This document shows, one piece after another, positions 1-6,648 of a stretch of DNA of 11,714 bases (its first letter is position 1; every line of letters starts with the position of its first letter). The DNA is from Candidatus Nomurabacteria bacterium (GTDB lineage: Bacteria; Patescibacteriota; Minisyncoccia; Phycocordibacterales; UBA9973). The notes below the pieces were generated by a model. The model was not told the DNA's origin. It saw only the letters and a program-made list of their open reading frames with translations, and did no database searches. A program made the translations under genes and the position numbers. Where the stretch lies: the NCBI GenBank assembly GCA_023267245.1, contig JAHFNP010000013.1:1-11714 (forward strand). The letters are read 5' to 3'.

Positions 1-677
1 TAATTGCCGGATTCGGAGAAACTAGCAATATTGCCTAGCTTCACGCCAAGTTGACTGGCGAGCTCCTTGGCTTTTGCTTTCGCGTCATCAATCGCAATTT
101 TTCTAGCCTGGGCTTTTAGACTATCTTCATTATCAATCGTAAAATTAGGTCCGGACATATTGGTCACGCCGATTTTATTTATGCCGTCAATGACTTTTGA
201 CGCCTCATCAACTTTGCGGATCTTTATAGTCACGCTCTCGGAAACCGTGTAGCCGACAATTTTCGATTCAACTTGAACGCAAGGCCTCATCATTCCCTGA
301 TTATAATAAATCGGACAAGGTGTCGGATTGGAATATTTTGGGTATGAACTGTATGCTTCGGTCTTAATATCTTTCTCAGCGATGTTGGAAGATTTAAAGA
401 AATCTAAAATCTGTTTCTCTTTTGTATTTACAGTATTACTTGCTGCCGCCTGGGTAGCATCGCTTGCTTCAATGGTGAAATTAACACTGGCGATATCAGG
501 CAATGCTTTTACTTCGCCATGACCAGAAAATGCAATTACATTTTGAGTGTCTTGATTATTGGTGCGATTACTGCCATTAATGCTGCCGAAGATTCCGGCG
601 ATTGCCAGCAAACAAAGAAGGCCGATAAAAACGGTAGAGATCTTGATAAAAATTTTATTTGTAAAAAGTGTTTCCAT
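1..677 (-). CDS. SIMPL (DUF541) domain membrane-anchored protein, 3' end outside window
   Basis: The reading frame opens at ATG 677 and runs off the left edge, giving 225 residues without a stop. Residues about 13-31 form a hydrophobic N-terminal segment (signal anchor or uncleaved signal peptide). A SIMPL/DUF541 domain follows, recognisable from the FSGHGEVKALPDIASVNFTI stretch at 50-69 and the C-terminal helix rich in Lys/Ala (about 188-212, AQARKIAIDDAKAKAKELA). The domain is nearly complete, so perhaps only tens of residues are missing. Two cysteines (C121, C133) lie in a Pro/Tyr-rich insert and could form an extracytoplasmic disulfide; that is inference. SIMPL proteins are cell-envelope proteins of poorly defined function. 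An in-frame stop lies three codons upstream, which fixes the ATG. The gene starts 12 bases after a 33-residue membrane peptide and is probably cotranscribed with it. Confidence 0.9.
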   Translation of the reverse strand, partial: METLFTNKIFIKISTVFIGLLCLLAIAGIFGSINGSNRTNNQDTQNVIAFSGHGEVKALPDIASVNFTIEASDATQAAASNTVNTKEKQILDFFKSSNIAEKDIKTEAYSSYPKYSNPTPCPIYYNQGMMRPCVQVESKIVGYTVSESVTIKIRKVDEASKVIDGINKIGVTNMSGPNFTIDNEDSLKAQARKIAIDDAKAKAKELASQLGVKLGNIASFSESGN

Positions 678-689
678 ATTGTTTATGTA

Positions 690-791
690 TTATCTAATCC
701 CCATTGGTCGGTCTATATAGACACCGACAAAGATTAGGGCCGCAATAGCGGCAATTATAATGATAATCTGATAAATCGTTTTCTTGCTCAC
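690..791 (-). CDS. 33-residue single-pass membrane peptide, GTG start
   Basis: A short frame starts with GTG at 791 and ends with TAA at 690-692, encoding VSKKTIYQIIIIIAAIAALI followed by FVGVYIDRPMGIR. It has a positively charged N-terminus (two lysines), about 17 hydrophobic residues and an Arg-containing tail, the layout of a small single-span membrane protein. A consensus-like promoter (800-828) lies directly upstream and would start transcription about two bases before the GTG. The SIMPL gene follows after 12 bases. I do not recognise a family. It could instead be an untranslated leader of the SIMPL gene, but the clean hydrophobic pattern and the fit with the promoter favour a real gene. 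Confidence 0.5.
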   Translation of the reverse strand: MSKKTIYQIIIIIAAIAALIFVGVYIDRPMGIR

Positions 792-799
792 TTATAGCG

Positions 800-828
800 A
801 TTATACACCGGATCTAATTATGCGGCAA
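800..828 (-). promoter_or_regulatory. Sigma-70-type promoter for membrane peptide-SIMPL unit
   Basis: On the minus strand a perfect TATAAT (800-805) is preceded, with a 17-base spacer, by TTGCCG (823-828; 4 of 6 to TTGACA). The predicted start of transcription is near 793, only two bases before the GTG at 791. The -35 box lies at the very end of the upstream PAP2-like gene. Confidence 0.55.
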
Positions 829-1453
829 AAAGGCCGAGATCTTTCTTGAAAAATACTTCTGAGATGTGGAAAATCGTATAGGTAATAAAAAAGGCAGACA
901 CAACATCTATCGTGTAGTGCAAATGGCCAAGCAGAACAATAACACCAAAAATCAAAGATAGGGCAATAAAAATAAAGCGGATCAGCTTGTTGTTCCAATA
1001 AATAAGCGCCATCAAAAACGGCAATCCTGTATGACCGGAGAAAAACAAATCACTGCCAGAACTAAAATAACTTAGAAAATCCTGAGAAGATATTATTATT
1101 TGATTGGGAAACGGACCGATATGCGTGAGAGTGATAAAAAGCGCTCGAATCAAAATAAATAAACTAATCGATTTTACTATAAAAGGAAGCTTTTTGGGTT
1201 CAAGCAGACAAAGAATTGTTATTATAGCAACAAGCATAAAACCGCCATAAATAAAAAGACCGTCAACGTCGAAAGTCCGAAAATTGCTCAAAATAATATC
1301 TGTGACAGAACTGCTTGCCCTTTCAGCCGCATAGACGCTGGCATAAAAATTAACGATTAAACTGCTGATAAGCAAAGCAAATGCTGTAAGAGTAGGCGGG
1401 ATAAATTTTCCGTCTTTATAATGCGTTTTATATTTATTAATAATTTTTTTCAT
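818..1453 (-). CDS. PAP2 / sphingomyelin-synthase-like (PAP2_C) membrane phosphatase or transferase
   Basis: A 211-residue integral membrane protein with about six hydrophobic segments. The C-terminal motifs are those of the lipid phosphatase/sphingomyelin synthase fold: FFSGHTGLPF (H141) and GHLHYTIDV (H179, D183), the His-His-Asp set used for phosphoester chemistry. The LIRALFITLTHIGPFP stretch (101-116) resembles the Arg/Thr-Pro motif preceding the active site in sphingomyelin synthases. Likely role (inferred): dephosphorylating a lipid phosphate or moving a phospho-headgroup on the outer face of the membrane. I chose ATG 1453; a GTG at 1471 would add six residues, but it lies at the edge of a palindrome and hairpin, suggesting that stretch is regulatory. 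There is no Shine-Dalgarno sequence at either start. The DedA gene is upstream on the same strand and may be in the same unit. Confidence 0.8.
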   Translation of the reverse strand: MKKIINKYKTHYKDGKFIPPTLTAFALLISSLIVNFYASVYAAERASSSVTDIILSNFRTFDVDGLFIYGGFMLVAIITILCLLEPKKLPFIVKSISLFILIRALFITLTHIGPFPNQIIISSQDFLSYFSSGSDLFFSGHTGLPFLMALIYWNNKLIRFIFIALSLIFGVIVLLGHLHYTIDVVSAFFITYTIFHISEVFFKKDLGLFAA

Positions 1454-1454
1454 A

Positions 1455-1499
1455 TGATTTTGCAAAATCACGTCGCGTACTGTCGATTGAAACGCGACG
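1455..1499 (-). promoter_or_regulatory. Hairpin plus 16-bp perfect palindrome ahead of PAP2 gene
   Basis: Between the DedA stop and the PAP2 start, CGTCGCGT (1471-1478) and ACGCGACG (1492-1499) form a perfect 8-bp stem with a 13-base loop. Immediately next to it TGATTTTGCAAAATCA (1455-1470) is a perfect 16-bp palindrome ending one base from the ATG. Possible roles: operator for a dimeric regulator, attenuator, or a weak terminator for DedA. On the plus strand the hairpin is followed by a T-rich run (1501-1517), but no plus-strand gene ends there. Confidence 0.5.
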
Positions 1500-1504
1500 C
1501 TCTT

Positions 1505-2074
1505 TTATTTTTTATTTCGTCTGATGTAAATAATAATTCCCAAAGCAAGAATAAAGAAAAGTATAAACCCTATTTTATCAACATATGAATTTATGCTCTG
1601 ATATGCGTAACCAAGATAATATCCAATGAGCACAAAACCGAGCGATTTGATCATTGTGCTTAAAAGGTTGAACCAGAGAAATCTGCCTATTGGCATCCTG
1701 GCAGCACCGGCGGCTGGGAGAACGGCCCAGCCCATCGAATGAGTCAGTTTGCCGATCATAATGGTCTTGCCGCTATGAACAGAAAAGTGCTCTTCCAATT
1801 TCTTTATCCGCTGATCTGTCAAACCAAAGATGCGGCCAAGAAATGTGCCATTGAGTTTCTTGCCAAAATAGCCAATGTAATAAAAGATAAGATCGCCGAT
1901 CAAATCGCCAATGACCACTATAAAATATACCACGATGACATTAAAATATCCTTGTTTCGCCAAAAAGGCCGCAATTACAGTAATAATCGGACCTTCTATT
2001 ATAGATATAGGTAAAATAATCCAATAGCCGTAGCGTATTATGATTAATGATATAGAACTTAAACTCAAGGACAT
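1505..2074 (-). CDS. DedA / VTT-domain family membrane protein
   Basis: A 189-residue hydrophobic protein. The N-terminal half carries the DedA signature: an acidic residue in IIEGPIITVIAAFLAKQGY (about 25-43), then GDLIGDLIFYYIGYFGKK (56-73) with two aspartates. The second half has KLTHSMGWAVLPAAGAARMP (109-128), matching the DedA re-entrant region before the last helices, and the tail ends in a basic cluster (IYIRRNKK). DedA proteins are thought to move or balance lipid carriers such as undecaprenyl phosphate across the membrane. The usual arginine-rich form of the second motif is replaced here by KLTHSMG. The neighbouring PAP2-like gene would fit a shared lipid-phosphate job. Start at 2074 is the first ATG; only 33 bases separate it from the divergent glycosyltransferase. 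Confidence 0.85.
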   Translation of the reverse strand: MSLSLSSISLIIIRYGYWIILPISIIEGPIITVIAAFLAKQGYFNVIVVYFIVVIGDLIGDLIFYYIGYFGKKLNGTFLGRIFGLTDQRIKKLEEHFSVHSGKTIMIGKLTHSMGWAVLPAAGAARMPIGRFLWFNLLSTMIKSLGFVLIGYYLGYAYQSINSYVDKIGFILFFILALGIIIYIRRNKK

Positions 2075-2092
2075 TTAATATGGCAATTATTA

Positions 2093-2101
2093 TGATAATA
2101 T
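2093..2101 (+). promoter_or_regulatory. Possible extended -10 promoter for glycosyltransferase pair
   Basis: TGATAATAT reads as TG-n-TAATAT; the hexamer is only 4 of 6 to consensus but has the upstream TG. The predicted start is at 2108, the GTG start codon itself. No good -35 is visible. The region is AT-rich, so chance matches are likely. Confidence 0.3.
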
Positions 2102-2107
2102 AACAAT

Positions 2108-2797
2108 GTGAATAAGATCTCTTGCTTAATCCCATCATACAATGAAGGACCCAGAATCTCAAGCGTTTTATCTATTGTTTCAGAGCATCCCCTCATAAAT
2201 GAAGTCATCGTTATTGATGATTTTTCTACAGATGATACTTGTGAAATTGTGAGCAAATTTAAACAAGTTGTTTTGATTAAACACACAAAAAATAAAGGTA
2301 AAAGCGCAGCAATTGCAACCGGCCTAAGAGAAGCCACCGGAGACATTATTTGTTTTATAGATGCCGACCTTCTTGGCCTGACGCAAGAAAATATCACCGA
2401 CCTTATCGAGCCTGTTCTTTCCAGCAAAGCTGATGTGTCTATCAGCATCAGAAGAATTAGTCCTATCATGGACAGGTTCTACCGAATCACTGGAATGGAT
2501 TTCATTTCGGGAGAAAGAGTCTTTCATAAAAATATTACCCAAAATCACATAGAAGAGATCAGCCGCCTGCCGCGATTTGGCCTTGAAGTTTTTTTAAATA
2601 GAATATTGATAAAAAATAAATGCCGGATAAAAATAGTTTTCTGGGACAATGTCCGGAGTCCGCTAAAATCAAAAAAATACGGCGGCATGGCGGGAATCAA
2701 AGGTGATATTTCAATGTTCTTAAATATTTTAAAAACGGCATCTATCTTAGAAATTATAAATCAATTTATCAAAATGCGCCGGCTTATAATCAAATAA
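2108..2797 (+). CDS. GT2-family glycosyltransferase (polyprenyl-phosphate sugar transferase-like)
   Basis: A 229-residue GT-A fold enzyme. Visible motifs in order: N-terminal nucleotide-binding strand CLIPSYNEG (6-14), VIVIDDFSTDDT (33-44), the KNKGKSAAIATGL segment (61-73) typical of dolichol-phosphate-mannose-synthase-like enzymes, the metal-binding DADL (85-88), and a GERVF acceptor loop (135-139). It probably moves a sugar from a nucleotide donor to a lipid phosphate or a glycan at the inner face of the membrane; the sugar cannot be told. It lacks the long membrane tail seen in some relatives; only a hydrophobic/basic C-terminus is present. Start is GTG 2108, because the overlapping ATG at 2106 is followed at once by TGA. 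The next glycosyltransferase begins two bases after the stop, so the pair is surely one transcript. Confidence 0.88.
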   Translation: MNKISCLIPSYNEGPRISSVLSIVSEHPLINEVIVIDDFSTDDTCEIVSKFKQVVLIKHTKNKGKSAAIATGLREATGDIICFIDADLLGLTQENITDLIEPVLSSKADVSISIRRISPIMDRFYRITGMDFISGERVFHKNITQNHIEEISRLPRFGLEVFLNRILIKNKCRIKIVFWDNVRSPLKSKKYGGMAGIKGDISMFLNILKTASILEIINQFIKMRRLIIK

Positions 2798-2799
2798 AT

Positions 2800-3504
2800 A
2801 TGTCATTGCCAAAAATCAGCATCATTATCCCCGCATATAACGAAGAACAAGGTATCGCAAATACCTTAAGAGCAGTCTGCGATTTAGATTACCCAAATTT
2901 TGAAGTTATTGTCGTCGACAATAATAGTACCGACAAGACACAGGAAATTGCAAAAAAATACCCCGTAAAAATTGTTTATGAAGAAAGAAAAGGCCTTTTG
3001 TACGCTAGAGAATGCGGCCGGATAAATGCCTCTGGAGATATCATCGCCAATCTTGACGCCGATTGCCTGCCGGAGAAGGACTGGCTTAGTAAATGCGCGC
3101 TCCTGTTTTCAGATCCAAAAGTTGTGGCGGTATCGGGGCCATACGACTATTTCGACGGCTCGCCATTCTTTAGAAATTTTTCCCTTTTTATTCAAAAATA
3201 TATTTATTCTGCCATGAATAAAATATTGAGCATTTCAAAGCGCGGAGGAATTTTAATAGGGGGCAACAATATGATCAGGGCCAGTGTGCTTGATGAAATA
3301 GGCGGATACAACACTGACATACTTTTTTATGGCGAAGATACAGATACCGCAAAAAGAGTATCCCAAAAAGGGAAAATAATTTTCAATAAATCAAATACCA
3401 TGAAAACCTCAGCTCGCAGATTTAAAGCCGAGGGTACATTTAAAATCAGTGTGCTTTATTTATTTCACTTCTTCAAAGTAATTTTTTCAAGAAATAACCG
3501 GTGA
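2800..3504 (+). CDS. GT2-family glycosyltransferase
   Basis: A 234-residue GT-A enzyme: SIIIPAYNEEQGI (7-19), EVIVVDNNSTDKT (35-47), metal-binding LDADC (85-89), and the acceptor-side GEDTDTAKR (178-186) with its ED catalytic pair. A hydrophobic C-terminus (about 214-230) suggests membrane association. This is the cytoplasmic rhamnosyl/glucosyl-transferase style of GT2 that extends surface glycans; donor and acceptor are unknown. The ATG at 2800 follows the upstream stop by two bases, implying translational coupling. Its last 18 bases overlap the end of the hydrolase gene on the other strand. Confidence 0.88.
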   Translation: MSLPKISIIIPAYNEEQGIANTLRAVCDLDYPNFEVIVVDNNSTDKTQEIAKKYPVKIVYEERKGLLYARECGRINASGDIIANLDADCLPEKDWLSKCALLFSDPKVVAVSGPYDYFDGSPFFRNFSLFIQKYIYSAMNKILSISKRGGILIGGNNMIRASVLDEIGGYNTDILFYGEDTDTAKRVSQKGKIIFNKSNTMKTSARRFKAEGTFKISVLYLFHFFKVIFSRNNR

Positions 3505-4206
3505 AAGCCAGTCATTGATAGCGATCGCTACATCCTCTCGCGATACGGCAACAATATTGTGCGTATTTTTACCCACTTCTTTAATTTCAGAATTTTTAAA
3601 AATATCAAATAATTTTTCTCGCAGAGAACCGCGGATAAAACCTTTGGGTGAGAAAATCAAAAAAGTTTTTGTGTCTATTTGTTTCGGCAGGCGAAAATTT
3701 AAAATATCGTCTATCTTTGTAAAATAATCAGTCATATTTTGATACTGTATGTCGAACAATGGCTGAAGAAATAATGGGTATTTTGGCAGATAAGAATAAT
3801 CTATATTTACTTTGAATTTTGTACGCCTTATTTTAAAGAAGTCAGTTATTTGCATAAAGGCAATGATGATTTTATTGGCAATGAAAGCGACCGGACTCCA
3901 CCAAGAAAACTCTGAAAAATAAGGTTCGATAATCACTAAAGATTCAACGGCATCAGGGAATCTTTCAATCAAACGGAGAGCTGATTGCGCGCCGTAACAA
4001 TTGCAAAGGAGGATAACCGGTCCCCTTTCAAGAGCAATAAGCTCTATCTCTTCCTGAGCTTTGCGCCAGTCGATAACGGTGGCATGATAAAAATCGTATG
4101 CGAACAAAATTTTCTCATATCCCTTAAAAACAGTCGGGTGGCCGCCGAGACCGGGTATCGATATAATCGTCTTCTTAGAAATTTTTTTTGCCCTTTTGGT
4201 TTTCAT
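3487..4206 (-). CDS. Alpha/beta-hydrolase fold protein with cysteine at the nucleophile position
   Basis: A 239-residue protein with alpha/beta hydrolase layout: an oxyanion-type loop IPGLGGHPTVFKGY (17-30), the nucleophile elbow LLCNCYGAQSALRL (66-79), and a late histidine in GKNTHNIV (212-219) before the final helix. The elbow, normally Gly-X-Ser-X-Gly, reads Cys-Asn-Cys-Tyr-Gly, so C70 replaces serine. The strand that usually carries the acidic residue reads TFLIFSPKG (181-189), with no Asp at the expected place. It may be a cysteine-dependent hydrolase, a non-classical acyltransferase, or a non-catalytic relative. A hydrophobic stretch at about 104-119 lies in the lid region. The gene ends convergently on the glycosyltransferase pair and begins 24 bases after the MgtE stop, so it could be the last gene of the MgtE unit. 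Confidence 0.72.
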   Translation of the reverse strand: MKTKRAKKISKKTIISIPGLGGHPTVFKGYEKILFAYDFYHATVIDWRKAQEEIELIALERGPVILLCNCYGAQSALRLIERFPDAVESLVIIEPYFSEFSWWSPVAFIANKIIIAFMQITDFFKIRRTKFKVNIDYSYLPKYPLFLQPLFDIQYQNMTDYFTKIDDILNFRLPKQIDTKTFLIFSPKGFIRGSLREKLFDIFKNSEIKEVGKNTHNIVAVSREDVAIAINDWLSPVIS

Positions 4207-4230
4207 AAATACGGAGTACTGATAATAAAT

Positions 4231-5499
4231 TTAAGACAATATTAAACTCGCCAATCCCAAGAACACCAGAAAACCGAGAACATCCGTCGCTGTCGTGATA
4301 AAGATTGTCGCGGAGGTAGCCGGATCCTTACCTAAACTTTTCATAATCAGAGGCACCAATGTACCGAAGAATGCGGCGACTAATAGATTTATAATCATTG
4401 CCATTGCTAAAATAAAAGCCATCTTTAAATCTTTATTGACGAGAAAAACCACGGTCGCCACCAAGACTCCATTGATCAAACCATTGACGAGTCCGGCGCC
4501 CAGTTCATGCTTTAGAGTATTCGCGGCAGTTTTCAAATCGATCTGCTTGAGGGCAATACCCCGCACAAGGACGGCGAGGGTCTGAGTCGCGGCATTGCCT
4601 CCCATACCCGCTATAATCGGCATATATACAGCCAGCAGGACATATTTGGAGATCGTCTTGCCGAATAGACCTACGGTAAAAGCAGCGAGGAATGCTGTCG
4701 CTAAGTTCACGATCAGCCACTTGTAGCGATTTTTAACTTTCACGCTAGTGGAGTCAGTTACGGATTCTTCTTCATGAACGCCGGCGAAGTCATACAAGGA
4801 AGCCGACTCTTGCTCTTCAAGAACTTTCAAAACATCATCGGTATAAATAATCCCGACAATATTTTCTTTTTCACCGATAACGGCAACTTTGTTATGCGGA
4901 TTATCCTTGAAAATGCTTATGACATCCTCATAATCAGCATTGTGTTTGATTGTGGAAATATGTTGGACATGCTTTTTTATCTCTTCTTTCGGCTGACCAA
5001 ATCCCAATTCATGCCCCGGCAGATATCCTATAACCTTGCCTTCTTGCATGACAATAATCTCCGGCGGCCGGCCGGTACGCTGTTCGTGCACCTTAAACCT
5101 TTTAGCGACATCGCTGATCGTGTCTGTCTCTTCAACTTGAATATAATCTATATTCATCAGTCCGGCGGCCGTTTTAGGATCAAACTGAGACAACAACTCG
5201 ACACTCTTTCTTAGCTCTTCATTTAGCTTGGGGATAAATATCTTCTGCCGATTTTTGGTGAGCAATTGAATCATGTCGGTCGCTTCATCCGGGTCAAGGT
5301 TTGGAAGTGTGATCAATAATTTATCATCAGACAGGCTGTTCACAATATCGTGCTGGATATGCTTGGTCAGGTGCAGTAATATCGTCGCCTGTATTTCAGG
5401 CGACAAACTCAAAAACAACTTCAGCCGTTCGTCGGGATGAAAGCTGATTTTATTTACAATCTGATCGATGTCGCTTTGCGGCAAATGACTATTGGACAT
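4231..5499 (-). CDS. mgtE: Magnesium transporter MgtE
   Basis: A 422-residue channel-like Mg2+ importer. Residues about 20-115 form the acidic helical MgtE N domain (e.g. LPNLDPDEATDMIQLL, 65-80). Two CBS domains follow at about 117-235, and a membrane part at 258-421 has about five helices. The pore signature YMPIIAGMGGNAATQTLAV (292-310) and the ITTATDVLGF stretch (401-410), whose D406 corresponds to the pore aspartate of Thermus MgtE, are both present. In the family the N and CBS domains sense cytoplasmic Mg2+ and close the pore. Length is slightly below the typical 450. ATG 5499 lies 34 bases after the upstream VanZ-like gene's stop. No Mg-sensing riboswitch can fit in so short a leader, so regulation is probably at the protein level. 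Confidence 0.95.
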   Translation of the reverse strand: MSNSHLPQSDIDQIVNKISFHPDERLKLFLSLSPEIQATILLHLTKHIQHDIVNSLSDDKLLITLPNLDPDEATDMIQLLTKNRQKIFIPKLNEELRKSVELLSQFDPKTAAGLMNIDYIQVEETDTISDVAKRFKVHEQRTGRPPEIIVMQEGKVIGYLPGHELGFGQPKEEIKKHVQHISTIKHNADYEDVISIFKDNPHNKVAVIGEKENIVGIIYTDDVLKVLEEQESASLYDFAGVHEEESVTDSTSVKVKNRYKWLIVNLATAFLAAFTVGLFGKTISKYVLLAVYMPIIAGMGGNAATQTLAVLVRGIALKQIDLKTAANTLKHELGAGLVNGLINGVLVATVVFLVNKDLKMAFILAMAMIINLLVAAFFGTLVPLIMKSLGKDPATSATIFITTATDVLGFLVFLGLASLILS

Positions 5500-5533
5500 A
5501 TGTTGTACTCTAGCAATTTATAAAGAAAAAGTC

Positions 5534-5950
5534 TCAGACTTTCAGTTTATTGAGTAATTTATTTATTATCCAAAAAACAGAAGCCCCGATTATAGCCGCT
5601 AAAATATCAAGCAGAGTGTCATTCAGGTCACCTCCCTGAAACCAGCGACCGACTATTGGGAAATATTGCGGAGAGTAGAGCGTCGACAGGCGTTCCGCAT
5701 ATTCCCAGAGTACTGCGATAAAACAAGTCGCAGAAAGAACAATTATAAATTGTTTGAATTTAGGAATAGAAGAATTTTTTACCAAATAAATATAGAAAAA
5801 CCAGCCAAGAGCAAAGCCGCCAGAGAAATGATAGACCTTATCGAGGTGCGGGATTAAGCCGTATAAATTAAAAACACCGGAAACAAAAACACCTACAAAG
5901 AGGATAAAAATTCCAAACGCTATCGGGTAAAAGTATTTCACTGATGGCAT
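5534..5950 (-). CDS. VanZ/DUF2238-like small membrane protein
   Basis: A 138-residue protein with four hydrophobic segments (about 7-28, 42-57, 67-82, 113-131). Conserved polar residues cluster as PHLDKVYHFSGGFALGW (34-50), LWEYAERL (81-88) and GGDLNDTLLDILAAIIGA (106-123). The DKxxH, WE and NDTxxDxxxxxxGA motifs are the pattern of the VanZ-like/DUF2238 (YjdF) group. No enzymatic activity is established for these; the conserved charged residues lie in or near the membrane. Two overlapping TATAAT boxes sit directly ahead of the ATG. MgtE follows 34 bases downstream, so this gene may lead a VanZ-MgtE-hydrolase unit. Confidence 0.7.
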   Translation of the reverse strand: MPSVKYFYPIAFGIFILFVGVFVSGVFNLYGLIPHLDKVYHFSGGFALGWFFYIYLVKNSSIPKFKQFIIVLSATCFIAVLWEYAERLSTLYSPQYFPIVGRWFQGGDLNDTLLDILAAIIGASVFWIINKLLNKLKV

Positions 5951-5952
5951 AA

Positions 5953-5963
5953 ATTATATTATA
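5953..5963 (-). promoter_or_regulatory. Overlapping TATAAT boxes just ahead of the VanZ-like gene
   Basis: Minus strand carries TATAAT at 5958-5963 and again at 5953-5958. The first would start transcription near 5951, one base before ATG 5950. The -35 region is weak (ATGAAC at 5980-5985 is only 3 of 6), so this is a tentative promoter. Confidence 0.4.
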
Positions 5964-5965
5964 AA

Positions 5966-6640
5966 CTACCAAGGCATCTGTTCATCCTTAAACCAAAATC
6001 CGCCAGTCTTAGGATTTGAAATTGCCACCTGATAAATACCCGCAGCTGCGTCTTCCGGAGAAATATCTGCCTCCGGGCCGCCCATGTCGGTCTTTACCCA
6101 GCCAGGATGAACTGAAGATACAGTTATCTCGGAATCTTTTAGTCTTAAAGCGAGAGTTCTAGTATACATATTGAGTGCTGCCTTGGAAATCTTATAACTG
6201 GGATAATGATTCGGAAAATGACTTAAATGCGAATCACTGGACATCACTAGAGATCCGGCGGTTGAAGAAATATTTATAATATGTCCGCCTTTATTTATCA
6301 ATGGAATAATTTTTTCTGTAAAATCTATCGTGCCTATTAAATTTACTTCTAGGGTCTCCCGTAATTTTTGAACAATAACAGTCGTCTCATCTTCATCACG
6401 AAGCACTCCAGCGCAATTGATAAGTATGTCTATTTTTTTACCAAGCCTTTCAATTTCTTTTACACAAGAATCAATACTTTCTTGAGATGATAAATCCAAA
6501 ATATGTGCGGATAAATTTTCATTTGATGAGGCGGGGGAAGTAAGATATGTGCCAATAACAAAATACCCTTCTTTTATAAATTTATCAGAGAGAGCCTTAG
6601 CGATCCCCTTACTTATACCCGTAATTAATACTGTCTTCAT
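5966..6640 (-). CDS. Short-chain dehydrogenase/reductase (SDR)
   Basis: A 224-residue classical-type SDR, NAD(P)-dependent oxidoreductase of unknown substrate. Motifs: nucleotide-binding TGISKGIA (7-14), DL (49-50) in the position that contacts adenine, NCAG (75-78), N100, catalytic serine in NISSTAGS (123-130), Y149-x3-K153 in SYKISK, and HPGWVKTDM (178-186). The third glycine of TGxxxGxG is alanine, a mild departure. The spacing between the SST motif and the tyrosine is longer than usual, with an extra His/Ser-rich loop at about 133-146. I chose ATG 6640, directly at MKTVLITG; an upstream frame extension to 6709 would add 23 residues that overlap the DoxX gene and match nothing in the family. 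It follows the DoxX stop by 8 bases and is almost certainly cotranscribed. Confidence 0.9.
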   Translation of the reverse strand: MKTVLITGISKGIAKALSDKFIKEGYFVIGTYLTSPASSNENLSAHILDLSSQESIDSCVKEIERLGKKIDILINCAGVLRDEDETTVIVQKLRETLEVNLIGTIDFTEKIIPLINKGGHIINISSTAGSLVMSSDSHLSHFPNHYPSYKISKAALNMYTRTLALRLKDSEITVSSVHPGWVKTDMGGPEADISPEDAAAGIYQVAISNPKTGGFWFKDEQMPW

Positions 6641-6648
6641 AAAATGAA

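Noticed and set aside
519..737. Plus-strand frame of 72 codons
   Set aside because: It is antisense to the SIMPL N-terminus and the small membrane peptide, with no start signals.
1479..1499. GATTGAAAC followed by a stem, resembling a CRISPR repeat end
   Set aside because: Only one copy is present, with no spacers or cas genes; the match is to a few bases.
750..2099. Near-identical 18-mers at 750-767 and 2082-2099 (17 of 18 match)
   Set aside because: Both are low-complexity AT-rich; the first is explained by the run of isoleucine codons in the membrane peptide. Chance similarity is the simpler reading.
4774..5214. Plus-strand frame of 146 codons
   Set aside because: It lies wholly antisense to the CBS and N domains of MgtE and shows no protein family pattern.
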